Positions 7,754 through 15,216 of a stretch of 21,510 nucleotides of DNA are shown here, piece after piece. Position 1 is the stretch's first letter. Every line of letters starts with the position of its first letter. The notes under the pieces were generated by a model, which saw nothing but the letters and a program-made list of their open reading frames with translations, was not told where the DNA came from and did no database searches. This DNA is from Pseudomonadota bacterium. Lineage in GTDB: Bacteria > Pseudomonadota > Gammaproteobacteria > Xanthomonadales > Rhodanobacteraceae. The DNA is taken from assembly GCA_023430685.1 (NCBI GenBank), contig JAEYZH010000156.1, positions 1 to 21,510 of the forward strand, read 5' to 3'. The translations under genes and the position numbers were made by a program.

Positions 7754-8929
7754 TCATCGATACTGGCGCAGGTAGCGCGTCGCGAAGTGCTGCTTGAGCC
7801 AGTGCATCGCGCGCATGCGCGGCAGCGCGATCGTGCGCGTGCCGCGGCGATACACGAGCATGCCGGCATCCAGCGTATCGACGATGCAGACGAGTTCCGT
7901 CCTGAAGCCATGCGCCGCGCGCCGGCCGCGCAGTTCCTCCGCGATGTTGCGTGCGACCGCGTCGGCCTGCAGGTCGGCCTGGTGCGCCTGCTTGGCCATC
8001 CACTCCGGCCCCGGATAGCTGCCCGCGTCGCCGGCCACGTACACCTGTCGCGACCCGTGCACGCGGCCGTGCTCGTCGGCCGCGACGAAGCCGCCCTCGG
8101 AGCGAGGCAGGTCGCTCGCGTCCAGCCATGCGGGCCCGGTCAGGCCGGGCATGAAGAGGATCAGGTCGGCGGCGAATTCGCCCCCTTCGGTCGCGACGCG
8201 GCCTGGTTCGAAACGCACCGGCTTGTGGCCGAGCCGCGTTTCGATGTCGAGTGCGTGCATGCGTTGGAGCATCCTGCGCACCGCGGACGGGCCGAGGCGC
8301 TGGCCCGGCTGCGTCGATGGATTGAAGAACACGAGCTTGAACGCGTCGCGCCGTCGCTGGCGACGCAGCAGGGTGTCGATGCCGAACAGGAACTCGAACA
8401 TCGGTCCGCCGCGCACTGCGCCCGGCTCCCGCGGATTGCTCGCGAAGCCGACCGCGATGGTGCCGCCGTCCATCGCCGCGAGGCGGTCGCGGATTGCTTC
8501 GGCCGACGCGATGCCTTCGCACGGGACCAGCGCGTGCTCGATTCCCGGCAACGTGCGCAGGGTGCGCGCGCCGGTCGCGATGACGAGCACGTCGTTCGCG
8601 AGTTCGCCGTGGTCGGTGACCACGCGGCGCCCGCCATCCTGCACTTGCTGCACGCTGCCCTCGACCCAGTGCACGCGCATGCGCGCGAAGAACGCCGCCA
8701 GCGGCACGCGCAAGTCGTCGCCGCCTTGCGCGCCCGACGGCACCCAGACCAGGCTCGGCAGGTAGACGAGCTCGCGCCGCGGCGACACCACGGTGATGTC
8801 GGCGTCGACGCCCAGTGCGCGCAGGCGGCGGATCGCGGTGAGTGCGGCGAAGCCGCTGCCGAGGATCATGATGTGCGCGCGGTACGCATTCGCAGCGGCA
8901 GGTTTTGCGCGCGGGACGTCGATGCTCAT
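7754..8929 (-). CDS. SQR/NDH-2-like FAD-dependent oxidoreductase
   Basis: A 391-aa flavoprotein. ATG 8929 was chosen because GGAGA lies 6 nt upstream. An N-terminal FAD-binding fold is clear: IMILGSGFAALTAIRRL (20-36), VLVIATGART (114-123) and VYVAGDAGSYPGPEWMAKQA (296-315). The C-terminal LPRMRAMHWLKQHFATRYL (369-387) resembles the amphipathic membrane-anchoring helix of sulfide:quinone oxidoreductases. However, the position of the first redox cysteine in the SQR pattern C-x-G-P-x-x-E reads RGGPMFE (173-179), so that cysteine is absent. The only cysteines are C137 and C348, the latter near where SQRs keep a C-terminal cysteine. It is therefore SQR-like, not a standard SQR; substrate unknown, quinone a likely acceptor. 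Last gene of the DUF2892-MFP-RND operon. Its start overlaps the stop of a 19-codon ORF (ATGA). Confidence 0.88.
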   Translation of the reverse strand: MSIDVPRAKPAAANAYRAHIMILGSGFAALTAIRRLRALGVDADITVVSPRRELVYLPSLVWVPSGAQGGDDLRVPLAAFFARMRVHWVEGSVQQVQDGGRRVVTDHGELANDVLVIATGARTLRTLPGIEHALVPCEGIASAEAIRDRLAAMDGGTIAVGFASNPREPGAVRGGPMFEFLFGIDTLLRRQRRRDAFKLVFFNPSTQPGQRLGPSAVRRMLQRMHALDIETRLGHKPVRFEPGRVATEGGEFAADLILFMPGLTGPAWLDASDLPRSEGGFVAADEHGRVHGSRQVYVAGDAGSYPGPEWMAKQAHQADLQADAVARNIAEELRGRRAAHGFRTELVCIVDTLDAGMLVYRRGTRTIALPRMRAMHWLKQHFATRYLRQYR

Positions 8930-8985
8930 GGCGCGTCTCCGTCGATGGCGGCGCGCATGGCGAGATGGAATCGGTGCGTGGTCAT
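8926..8985 (-). CDS. 19-aa small ORF linking RND permease and flavoprotein
   Basis: Starts at ATG 8985 inside the RND stop region (ATGA overlap) and ends in a TGA that overlaps the flavoprotein ATG (a second ATGA overlap). GGGAGG lies 7 nt upstream of its start, a better ribosome site than many full genes here have. The peptide begins MTTHRFHLAM and ends AIDGDAP. It has no hydrophobic segment, so it is not an obvious membrane peptide. It may be a real small protein or simply a translational coupling device that carries ribosomes from the permease to the oxidoreductase. The ATGA pairs are seen directly; function is unknown. Confidence 0.5.
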   Translation of the reverse strand: MTTHRFHLAMRAAIDGDAP

Positions 8986-11900
8986 CTCGCGACCTCCCGG
9001 CGGCGGCGGTGCAGCAGCAGTGCATGGTAGGCGAGCGGGATCACCAGAAGCGTCAGTACCGTCGAGACGAGGATGCCGAACACGAGCGAGATCGCGAGGC
9101 CGTTGAAGATCGGATCGTCGAGGATGAAGAAGGCGCCGGCCATCGCGGCGAGCGCAGTCAGCGCGATCGGTTGCGCGCGCACCGCGCAGGCATCGATCAC
9201 GGCGTCCTCGATCGTCCGGCCGCGCTGGATCTCGTGGTTGATGAAGTCGACCAGCAGGATCGAGTTGCGCACGATGATGCCGGCCAGCGCGATCATTCCG
9301 ATCATGCTGGTGGCGGTGAACTGCGCGCCGAGCAACGCGTGTCCGGGCATCACCCCGATCACCGTGAGCGGAATCGGGGCCATGATCACGAGCGGCACGA
9401 GGTAGTCGCGGAACCAGGCCACAACGAGCAGGTAGATCAGCAGCATGCCCGCGCCGTAGGCGATGCCCATGTCGCGGAAGGTCTCGTAGGTGATCTGCCA
9501 CTCGCCGTCCCACTTGATCGCGAACGCGGCAGGGTCGCCAGGTTGGGTGATGAAGTGTTGCGCCAGTTGCTGGCCGTGGACCGCCTGCTTCGATACCTGC
9601 GCGACGAGATCGAACATGCCATACAGGGGACTGTCGATGCGGCTGCTTTCGTCGCCCATCACGTACACGACCGGCAGCATGTCCTTGTGCATGATCGCGT
9701 CGTCGCGGCGGGCGTGTTCCACGCTCACGAGTTCGGACAGCGGCACCGCTTGTTGGTCGCCACCGCGCACGCGCAGCGCGAGCACGCCATCAAGCGTGGC
9801 TTGGTCCGCTATCGGCAGCTGCAACCTGATCGGACGCGGGTACTTCGAACTGCCGTCGATCACGTAGGTGGCGTCGAGGCCGGAGAGGCCGGCGGCGATC
9901 GCCTCGGTGATCGCCGATTGCGATGCGCCGAGGCGCGCGGCGCGCACGCGGTCGATCGAGAGGATCTCGCGCGCGGCCTCGGCTTCGATGCTGGTGTCGA
10001 CGTCGACGATGCCCTCGGTGGCGAGGAAGCGCTGCTCGAGCGCAAGGCCGATCGCGCGCAGCCGGTCGCGATCGGGGCCGTAAACCTCGGCCACGATCGG
10101 CGACAGCACCGGCGGCCCCGGCGGGACTTCGACCACCTTCGCCGAAGCGCCATGCCGGCGCCCGATGGCCTCGACCAGCGGGCGCAGCGCGACCGCGATT
10201 TCGTGGCTCTTGCGGTTCCGCTCATGGCGGTCGACGAGGTTGACCTGCAGGTCTCCGACATGGGCGCCCGAGCGCAGGTAATACTGCCGCACGAGGCCGT
10301 TGAAGTTGATCGGCGCGGCGGTGCCCGCGTAGCCCTGGTAGTGCCGCACCTCGGGCGTCGCGTCGAGCACCGCGGCGAGTTCGACCAGCAGCGCATTGGT
10401 GTCTTCGAGCGTGTGTCCCTCGGGCGGATCGACCACGATCTGCAACTCGGACTTGTTGTCGAACGGCAGCATCTTCATGACGACGAGTTCGAACAGCGCG
10501 AGGCTCGCGGCCAGCGCGACCAGCGCGGCCATCGCGGCGAACAGCGCGCCGCGGCGACGCGCGCCGCGTTCGGCATCGAGGAACGGTCCGGTCACCTTTT
10601 CGAACAGCCGATGCAGCCGCTCCGCGGCGCTGCCCGCTGCGTGGCCCTGCCCCGCGTGGTCGAGCGCAGGATCGCGTGCATGCCGCTGCAGGAGCTTCAG
10701 CGACAGCCACGGCGTGACCACCAGTGCCACCACCAGCGACAGCAGCATCCCGACCGAGGCATTGACCGGGATGGGCCGCATGTAAGGTCCCATCAGGCCG
10801 GTCACGAACGCCATCGGCATCAACGCGGCGATCACGGTGAAGGTGGCGAGGATGGTCGGGCCGCCCACCTCGTCGACCGCGCGTGGAATCGCTTCGGCCA
10901 GCGAGATGCCACCCTGCGCCATGTGCCGATGGATGTTCTCCACCACCACGATCGCGTCGTCGACGAGGATGCCGATCGAGAAGATCAACGCGAACAGCGA
11001 CACGCGATTCAGCGTGAATCCCATCGCCCACGAGGCGAACAGCGTGAGCGCGAGCGTCAGCACCACCGCGGTGCCGATCACGACCGCTTCGCGACGTCCC
11101 AACGCGAACAGCACGAGCAGCACCACCGACAGCGTCGCGAAGGCGAGCTTCTTGATCAGGGTCCAGGCCTTGTCGCTCGCGGTCAGGCCGTAGTCACGCG
11201 TGGTTTCGACGTGGATGCCTTCCGGAATCATCTGTCCGCGCAGCTCGTCGACGCGCCGCAGCACTTCGCGCGTGATGTCGGATGCATTGCTGCCGGGCTT
11301 CTTCGCGATCACGAGCGTCACGGCGGGCGCCGTCCCCGATGCGGGCCCGCCGCGCCGCGGCGGTGCGCCATGCCAGACGTAGGCCGACGGCGCATCCGCG
11401 CTGTCGCTGATGTCCGCCACGTCCTGCAGCCGCACCGGCTGCCCGCCTGCGACGCCGAGCACGAGGTCGGCGATGTCGTCGCGATCGGCGAGGAACTGCC
11501 CCGAGGTCACCTGCACGACGCCGTCGGCGCCGACGCGGTCGCCGGCGTGGCGCGCAAGATTCGCCGCGCGCAGTGCGGTCGCGAGGTCGGTGACGGTGAG
11601 TTCGTGGCTCTCCAGCCGCGCGGGGTCGAGCGTCACGAGCACCGCGCGTTCTGGCGCTCCTATGGTCGACACGTCGCGCGTGCCCGGGATGCGCTTGAGT
11701 TCGGTTTCCAGCGTGTGCGCGACCTCGGCGAGGGCCTGCGCACCGCGTTGCGGATCGTCCGTCCACAGCGTCAGCGCCATCACCGGCACGTCGTCGATGC
11801 CCCTGGGCTTGACGATCGGTGCGCCGACGCCGAGGCCGGCCGGTATCCAGTCCTGGTTGCTGAGGACCTTGTCGTACAGGCGCACGAGCGCCGGCTCGCG

Positions 11901-12236
11901 CTTGACGCCGACCTCGAACTCGACCGTCAGCACCGCGAGTCCGGGCCGGCTGGACGAATAGGTGTGCCTGATCCCCTCGATCTCCGAGAGCTTCTGCTCG
12001 AGCGGATAGGCCACCATCTGTTCGACTTCGCGCGCATCGGCGCCGGGGAACGGCACGATCACGTTCGCCATCGTCACGTCGATCTGCGGCTCTTCCTCGC
12101 GCGGCGTGATCACGACCGCGACGAGGCCCAGCACGAGCCCGAGCAGCGCAAAGATCGGCGTCAACGGGTTGGCCTGGAAACGCGCGGCGATGCGGCCGGA
12201 GAGGCCGAGGCGCGTCTTTCCCTCGAGCGTGGCCAT
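8982..12236 (-). CDS. RND efflux permease (AcrB/HAE-1-like)
   Basis: A 1084-aa inner-membrane proton-driven exporter subunit, the usual RND length. An N-terminal transmembrane segment (about 26-44) is followed by the porter domain opening VIVPFPGADAREVEQMVAYPLEQ (59-81), typical of RND pumps. The TM4 proton-relay motif GILVDDAIVVVENI (422-435) keeps both aspartates, D426 and D427. The second half repeats the fold, with a second porter domain and a final TM block containing TSMIGMIALAGIIVRNSILLVDF. No HME-type heavy-metal signature was recognised, so a drug, lipid or small-molecule substrate is more likely than a metal. Its ATG follows the membrane-fusion protein stop by one base (TGAGATG), giving translational coupling. 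No outer-membrane channel gene lies in the operon, so it probably borrows a TolC-type channel encoded elsewhere. Confidence 0.95.
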   Translation of the reverse strand: MATLEGKTRLGLSGRIAARFQANPLTPIFALLGLVLGLVAVVITPREEEPQIDVTMANVIVPFPGADAREVEQMVAYPLEQKLSEIEGIRHTYSSSRPGLAVLTVEFEVGVKREPALVRLYDKVLSNQDWIPAGLGVGAPIVKPRGIDDVPVMALTLWTDDPQRGAQALAEVAHTLETELKRIPGTRDVSTIGAPERAVLVTLDPARLESHELTVTDLATALRAANLARHAGDRVGADGVVQVTSGQFLADRDDIADLVLGVAGGQPVRLQDVADISDSADAPSAYVWHGAPPRRGGPASGTAPAVTLVIAKKPGSNASDITREVLRRVDELRGQMIPEGIHVETTRDYGLTASDKAWTLIKKLAFATLSVVLLVLFALGRREAVVIGTAVVLTLALTLFASWAMGFTLNRVSLFALIFSIGILVDDAIVVVENIHRHMAQGGISLAEAIPRAVDEVGGPTILATFTVIAALMPMAFVTGLMGPYMRPIPVNASVGMLLSLVVALVVTPWLSLKLLQRHARDPALDHAGQGHAAGSAAERLHRLFEKVTGPFLDAERGARRRGALFAAMAALVALAASLALFELVVMKMLPFDNKSELQIVVDPPEGHTLEDTNALLVELAAVLDATPEVRHYQGYAGTAAPINFNGLVRQYYLRSGAHVGDLQVNLVDRHERNRKSHEIAVALRPLVEAIGRRHGASAKVVEVPPGPPVLSPIVAEVYGPDRDRLRAIGLALEQRFLATEGIVDVDTSIEAEAAREILSIDRVRAARLGASQSAITEAIAAGLSGLDATYVIDGSSKYPRPIRLQLPIADQATLDGVLALRVRGGDQQAVPLSELVSVEHARRDDAIMHKDMLPVVYVMGDESSRIDSPLYGMFDLVAQVSKQAVHGQQLAQHFITQPGDPAAFAIKWDGEWQITYETFRDMGIAYGAGMLLIYLLVVAWFRDYLVPLVIMAPIPLTVIGVMPGHALLGAQFTATSMIGMIALAGIIVRNSILLVDFINHEIQRGRTIEDAVIDACAVRAQPIALTALAAMAGAFFILDDPIFNGLAISLVFGILVSTVLTLLVIPLAYHALLLHRRRREVAR

Positions 12237-12237
12237 C

Positions 12238-13314
12238 TCAGGGCGCCGAGCGGGCCGCGACCAGCGCCTGCGCGGCCGCGATCGGATCGGCGGCGATGGT
12301 CTCGCCGGGATGCAGGCCCGCGATCACCTGCACGTTCCCGCCCGTGCGCCGGCCCAGCCGCAACTGGCGCAGGGACAGGCGACCGTCTACGAGCACGTAC
12401 ACTGCATTGACCTCGCCGCGACGCACGAGCGCCGACACCGGCACGTACGGGTAGGCCGCGCCCGCGAGCCCCGGGAACGCGACCTTCGCGGTCGTACCCG
12501 GCCGCGGCGCGGGTTCGAGCTGCGGCAGATGCACGCGCACCCTGACCGCGTGCGTGCCCGGGTCGGCGCTCGGGAACACGGTCACGTCCGCTGCTTCCAC
12601 GCTGCGGCCGTCGGCGAACGTGATGCGCGCGAGCGGCTGCGCGAGCACGTGCTCGGCATCCGATTGCGGGATGCTGAGCTCGATGCGCAACGCATCGGGC
12701 GAGAACACCGTGATCAGGGGCTGGTTGACGACGACGCTTTCGCCGGCCTCCACGTCCCGGCTGACGACGATCCCGGCGTAGGGTGCGCGAATCGCGGTGT
12801 AGCCCACCTGCTGCTCCGACTCGGCGAGTCGGGCGCGGGCGGCATCCCGTGCCGCGATCGCGGAGTCGCGCAGCATCCTCGCCTGGTCGAGCTGCGCCAT
12901 CGATACATGGTGCTGTCGGGACAGCTCGCTGTAGCGGCGCCAGGTCGAATCGGCCTCGACCACCGCGGCCACCGCCGCACGCAACTGCGCGCGCGCGGTA
13001 TCGACGGCGGCCTGTTGCTCGATCGCGGTCAATCGCACCAGCAGGTCGCCTGCAGCGACGCGGTCGTCGACATCGTGCCGGACCTCCGCGACGCGCCCTT
13101 GCGTCTGCGCCGACAGCGTGGCCTGACGCACGGCTTCGATAACTCCCTCCCAGGCGCGACCGTCGGCGCTGTCGGCGGCGGGCACCACCCACGTGTCGAG
13201 ACCCGAGATCGCAGGGGCGGTCGTCGCTTGCCGTGGGTCGCCGCAGGCTGCGATCGCGCCGGCCAGCAGCCACGCACCGGCGAAGCGGAAGAACCTGCTC
13301 GCGTTCGTGCGCAT
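12238..13314 (-). CDS. RND periplasmic adaptor (membrane-fusion lipoprotein)
   Basis: A 358-aa HlyD/AcrA-type adaptor. ATG 13314 is chosen because it begins a lipoprotein signal: MRTNASRFF, hydrophobic stretch, then lipobox AIAAC with lipidated C24. An upstream in-frame ATG at 13443 would run through the DUF2892 gene. The adaptor order is visible: a first lipoyl half (ATLSAQTQGRVAEVRHDVDDRVAAGDLLVRL), an alpha-helical hairpin (about 95-160), a second lipoyl half (YTAIRAPYAGIVVSRDVEAGESV), then beta-barrel and membrane-proximal domains. It bridges the permease to an outer-membrane channel. It starts 8 nt after the DUF2892 stop and ends one base before the permease start. The ribosome site is weak (AGG about 9 nt upstream), consistent with coupled translation. 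Confidence 0.93.
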   Translation of the reverse strand: MRTNASRFFRFAGAWLLAGAIAACGDPRQATTAPAISGLDTWVVPAADSADGRAWEGVIEAVRQATLSAQTQGRVAEVRHDVDDRVAAGDLLVRLTAIEQQAAVDTARAQLRAAVAAVVEADSTWRRYSELSRQHHVSMAQLDQARMLRDSAIAARDAARARLAESEQQVGYTAIRAPYAGIVVSRDVEAGESVVVNQPLITVFSPDALRIELSIPQSDAEHVLAQPLARITFADGRSVEAADVTVFPSADPGTHAVRVRVHLPQLEPAPRPGTTAKVAFPGLAGAAYPYVPVSALVRRGEVNAVYVLVDGRLSLRQLRLGRRTGGNVQVIAGLHPGETIAADPIAAAQALVAARSAP

Positions 13315-13322
13315 CTCGCTGC

Positions 13323-13526
13323 CTATCTGAATGCGCTGCCGTCGCGCATTCCGAACCTGCGCATCAGGATCGCGACGGGACAGAACCCGGTGAAGGCCGA
13401 CTGCAGCAGGTTGGCACCGACGAATGCGGTCAGCCACAGCCACAGTGGCGAGATGAAGTGCGCGAGCAGCAGGCTCGCGAGGATCATCGAGCCGGCGAAG
13501 GCGAGGATGGCGCGGTCGAGGTTCAT
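13323..13526 (-). CDS. DUF2892 inner-membrane protein (YgaP C-terminal-like)
   Basis: A 67-aa protein, the first gene of the efflux operon. ATG 13526 has GGAG 8 nt upstream. Two hydrophobic segments (about 6-23 and 27-43) are followed by the family's conserved TGFCPVAILMRRFGM (46-60) with C49. In E. coli this domain forms the membrane part of YgaP, where it is fused to a rhodanese and encoded beside the ArsR-type regulator YgaV. Here the rhodanese is absent, but an ArsR regulator of the same subtype lies divergently, so the association is preserved. Its molecular role is not established; transport or binding of small sulfur species has been suggested for relatives. Confidence 0.9.
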   Translation of the reverse strand: MNLDRAILAFAGSMILASLLLAHFISPLWLWLTAFVGANLLQSAFTGFCPVAILMRRFGMRDGSAFR

Positions 13527-13600
13527 GACGGAAGCTCCGGGTCTGAAGTCACGATGGCGAAGCAGGTACAGGCTTGCGCGGATCGGCCGGCTTGGACCGA

Positions 13601-13629
13601 TTGACCACACATTAGCACTCCCTTATATT
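13601..13629 (+). promoter_or_regulatory. Predicted promoter of the arsR-family gene
   Basis: TTGACC (13601-13606), 17-base spacer, TATATT (13624-13629, five of six to consensus). The start codon lies about 80 nt downstream. It overlaps the opposing promoter almost completely, so one repressor dimer bound here would shut both genes. A direct repeat ATTAGC at 13611 and 13627 lies within it. Confidence 0.65.
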
Positions 13630-13637
13630 AGCGTCAA
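13609..13637 (-). promoter_or_regulatory. Predicted promoter of the DUF2892-MFP-RND-flavoprotein operon
   Basis: Reading minus: TTGACG (13637-13632), 17-base spacer, TAATGT (13614-13609) with an extended -10 TG one base before it. The 5' leader to the DUF2892 ATG is about 80 nt. It is face-to-face with the plus-strand promoter. Confidence 0.55.
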
Positions 13638-13710
13638 CTGATGCACATGGCGTCGCGATGCCGCACCGCGCGGCCGAGCCGCGTCGCGTGGCGCCTTCAA
13701 AGGAGCCTGC

Positions 13711-14094
13711 ATGACGAGCAACAAGACGAGTCGCACCTTCGACCTTTCCGCGATGCAGGCGCATGCGGGCGATGCCGCCCAGCTGCTGAAGGCGCTGGCC
13801 AACGAGAAGCGCCTGCAGGTGCTGTGCCTGCTCGCAGAGTCGGAGCGCTCCGTCGGCGAGATCAACGACCTGCTCGACCTCAGCCAATCGGCGCTTTCAC
13901 AGCATCTGGCGGTGTTGCGCGAGGAAAAACTCGTGCACACGCGGCGCGTCGCGCAGACGATCTACTACTCGCTGGCGCCGGGTCCCGCGGGTGCGGTGAT
14001 GAAGACGCTGCACAGGATCTACTGCGGGCGACCGGGCCCGCGCGCGGGCAAGCGCGTGGCGACGCGCGCGACTCAGCTCAAGGGCGCGAGCTGA
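13711..14094 (+). CDS. ArsR-family repressor, BigR/SqrR/YgaV-like persulfide sensor
   Basis: A 127-aa winged-helix repressor with AAGGAG 5-6 nt before ATG 13711. The recognition region is SVGEINDLLDLSQSALSQHLAVLREEKLVHTRR (47-79). It lacks the metal-binding ELCVCDL motif of arsenic-sensing members. Instead C39 (QVLCLL) and C105 (HRIYCG) match the two cysteines of E. coli YgaV and of BigR (C42/C108) and SqrR (C41/C107), with identical 66-residue spacing. In those proteins the pair reacts with hydrogen sulfide-derived persulfides or oxidants and releases DNA. The divergent DUF2892 gene supports this subtype. The likely targets are its own promoter and the divergent efflux operon. A basic tail of about 20 residues follows C105. 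The gene overlaps the convergent DUF4126 gene by 22 nt. Confidence 0.9.
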   Translation: MTSNKTSRTFDLSAMQAHAGDAAQLLKALANEKRLQVLCLLAESERSVGEINDLLDLSQSALSQHLAVLREEKLVHTRRVAQTIYYSLAPGPAGAVMKTLHRIYCGRPGPRAGKRVATRATQLKGAS

Positions 14095-14678
14095 CCACGG
14101 CCGCGCAGGCGGCGCAGCACGCGCGCGATGAAGCGCGCGAGCTTGGGCAGCAGCCAGGCGAGCAGCAGCAGGAACAGCACGAGCAGCACGAGGAACACGG
14201 CCGGATGGGCGATCGCGAGCCAGAGGCCGCCGAGCACGAGGCCGTCCTCGCCGAGGCTCGCACTCCAGTTCGAGAACGGCTCGGGCGAGGTGTTGATCGC
14301 CGCGCGGCTGCCGCTCTTGGCGAAATGCGTGCCGCTGGTGACGAGGCCGCCGACGATCGCGGCAGCGAGCTGCGCGGCCGGCGTCGAATCGCCCATCGCG
14401 CCCCAGGCGAGCAGCGCGCCCGCGGGAATGCGGATGAACGTGTGCAGCGCGTCCCAGAGCGAATCGAACGCGGGGATCTTGTCGGCAAGGAACTCGCCGA
14501 GCGCCATGACCGCGGCGGCCGACAACACCCAGGTGTGTTGCACCAGCGCGAGCGACTCGGGCAGGACGAGCCAGCCCTGGCGCGCGAGCAGGCCGACAAC
14601 GAGGATCGTCACGTAGAGGCGGATGCCGCTGGCCCAGGCGAGGCCGCCCGCGAGTGCGAGTTGCGACAACGATTCCAT
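14073..14678 (-). CDS. DUF4126 family membrane protein
   Basis: A 201-aa protein with GGGAGGG just before ATG 14678. It begins with LALAGGLAWASGIRLYVTILVVGLLARQG and contains the family's ADKIPAFDSLWDALHTFIRIPAGALLAW (about 65-92), followed by VGGLVTSGTHFAKSGSRAAINTSPEPFSNW (about 109-138). Four to five hydrophobic segments suggest an integral inner-membrane protein; the C-terminus is arginine-rich and probably cytoplasmic. No biochemical function is known for the family. Its 3' end overlaps the arsR-family gene convergently by 22 nt. Confidence 0.88.
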   Translation of the reverse strand: MESLSQLALAGGLAWASGIRLYVTILVVGLLARQGWLVLPESLALVQHTWVLSAAAVMALGEFLADKIPAFDSLWDALHTFIRIPAGALLAWGAMGDSTPAAQLAAAIVGGLVTSGTHFAKSGSRAAINTSPEPFSNWSASLGEDGLVLGGLWLAIAHPAVFLVLLVLFLLLLAWLLPKLARFIARVLRRLRGRGQLAPLS

Positions 14679-14803
14679 CCGCCCTCCCGTCCGGCATGCC
14701 CGCCACGACCGGCGCCGATCCGCCGACCGGCGGTGACGCGGCGGATGCGCGATTCTGCTAGCGTGGCAGCCTTCGCACGCCTGCCACGCGCTCGGGGTTT
14801 GCC

Positions 14804-15082
14804 ATGGCCCGCTGGATCATGCTCGGCCTGACGATACTCGGTTTCGCCATCGTGTTCACGACCCGCAGCTCGGGCCTGCTGCTGCTCGGGATCCTGCTCG
14901 GTCTCGGTGGCTTCATCGGCTTCGTGTTCGCGCTCGCGGCCGCCCGCGTGTCGGCCAGCGCACGCCCGGAAGCGACGATGGCTTCGGTCGACGACCTGCA
15001 TGCGTTGCGGCGCCGCATCCCGGCGCGTTCGACACCGGCTTCGTCGCCGCCGCCGAGGCCGCCGGTGGATCCAACCGCCTGA
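14804..15082 (+). CDS. Small two-helix membrane protein, unknown function
   Basis: A 92-aa protein starting at ATG 14804; the preceding CGGGG is a weak ribosome site. Two hydrophobic segments fill residues about 5-47 (MLGLTILGFAIVF, then GLLLLGILLGLGGFIGFVFALAAA). A soluble tail follows (SVDDLHALRRRIPAR, then a proline/serine-rich end). It resembles small hypothetical membrane proteins I recall from Xanthomonadaceae, but no function can be assigned. Codon use matches the neighbours, which supports a real gene. Confidence 0.7.
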   Translation: MARWIMLGLTILGFAIVFTTRSSGLLLLGILLGLGGFIGFVFALAAARVSASARPEATMASVDDLHALRRRIPARSTPASSPPPRPPVDPTA

Positions 15083-15216
15083 GCGCCCACGCGCGGAGCC
15101 GGCTCCTCGTTCCTGAATCGATCCCGATCGTTCGCCGCGCCGCCGCATGCGCGTTCAGCCCGCGCGGCGCAGAATCGCCGGGTCGCATTGCGCGACGTCC
15201 TTGAGGGAGGAGCGGC

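Noticed and set aside
8793..12410. Plus-strand open frame of about 1200 codons opposite the RND permease
   Set aside because: It is antisense to a clear RND permease, has charged low-complexity composition, and has no plausible start region.
13315..13443. Longer N-terminus for the membrane-fusion protein
   Set aside because: It would run through the DUF2892 coding sequence and bury the lipoprotein signal that begins at 13314.
13711..14094. Arsenic- or metal-sensing role for the ArsR-family gene
   Set aside because: The ELCVCDL metal-binding motif is absent, and the cysteine pair matches BigR/SqrR/YgaV instead. No arsenic-resistance genes are nearby.
15096..15107. Perfect palindrome GGAGCCGGCTCC after the small membrane-protein gene, considered as a terminator
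   Set aside because: It has no loop and no T-tract, and 12-base GC palindromes are not rare at this composition.
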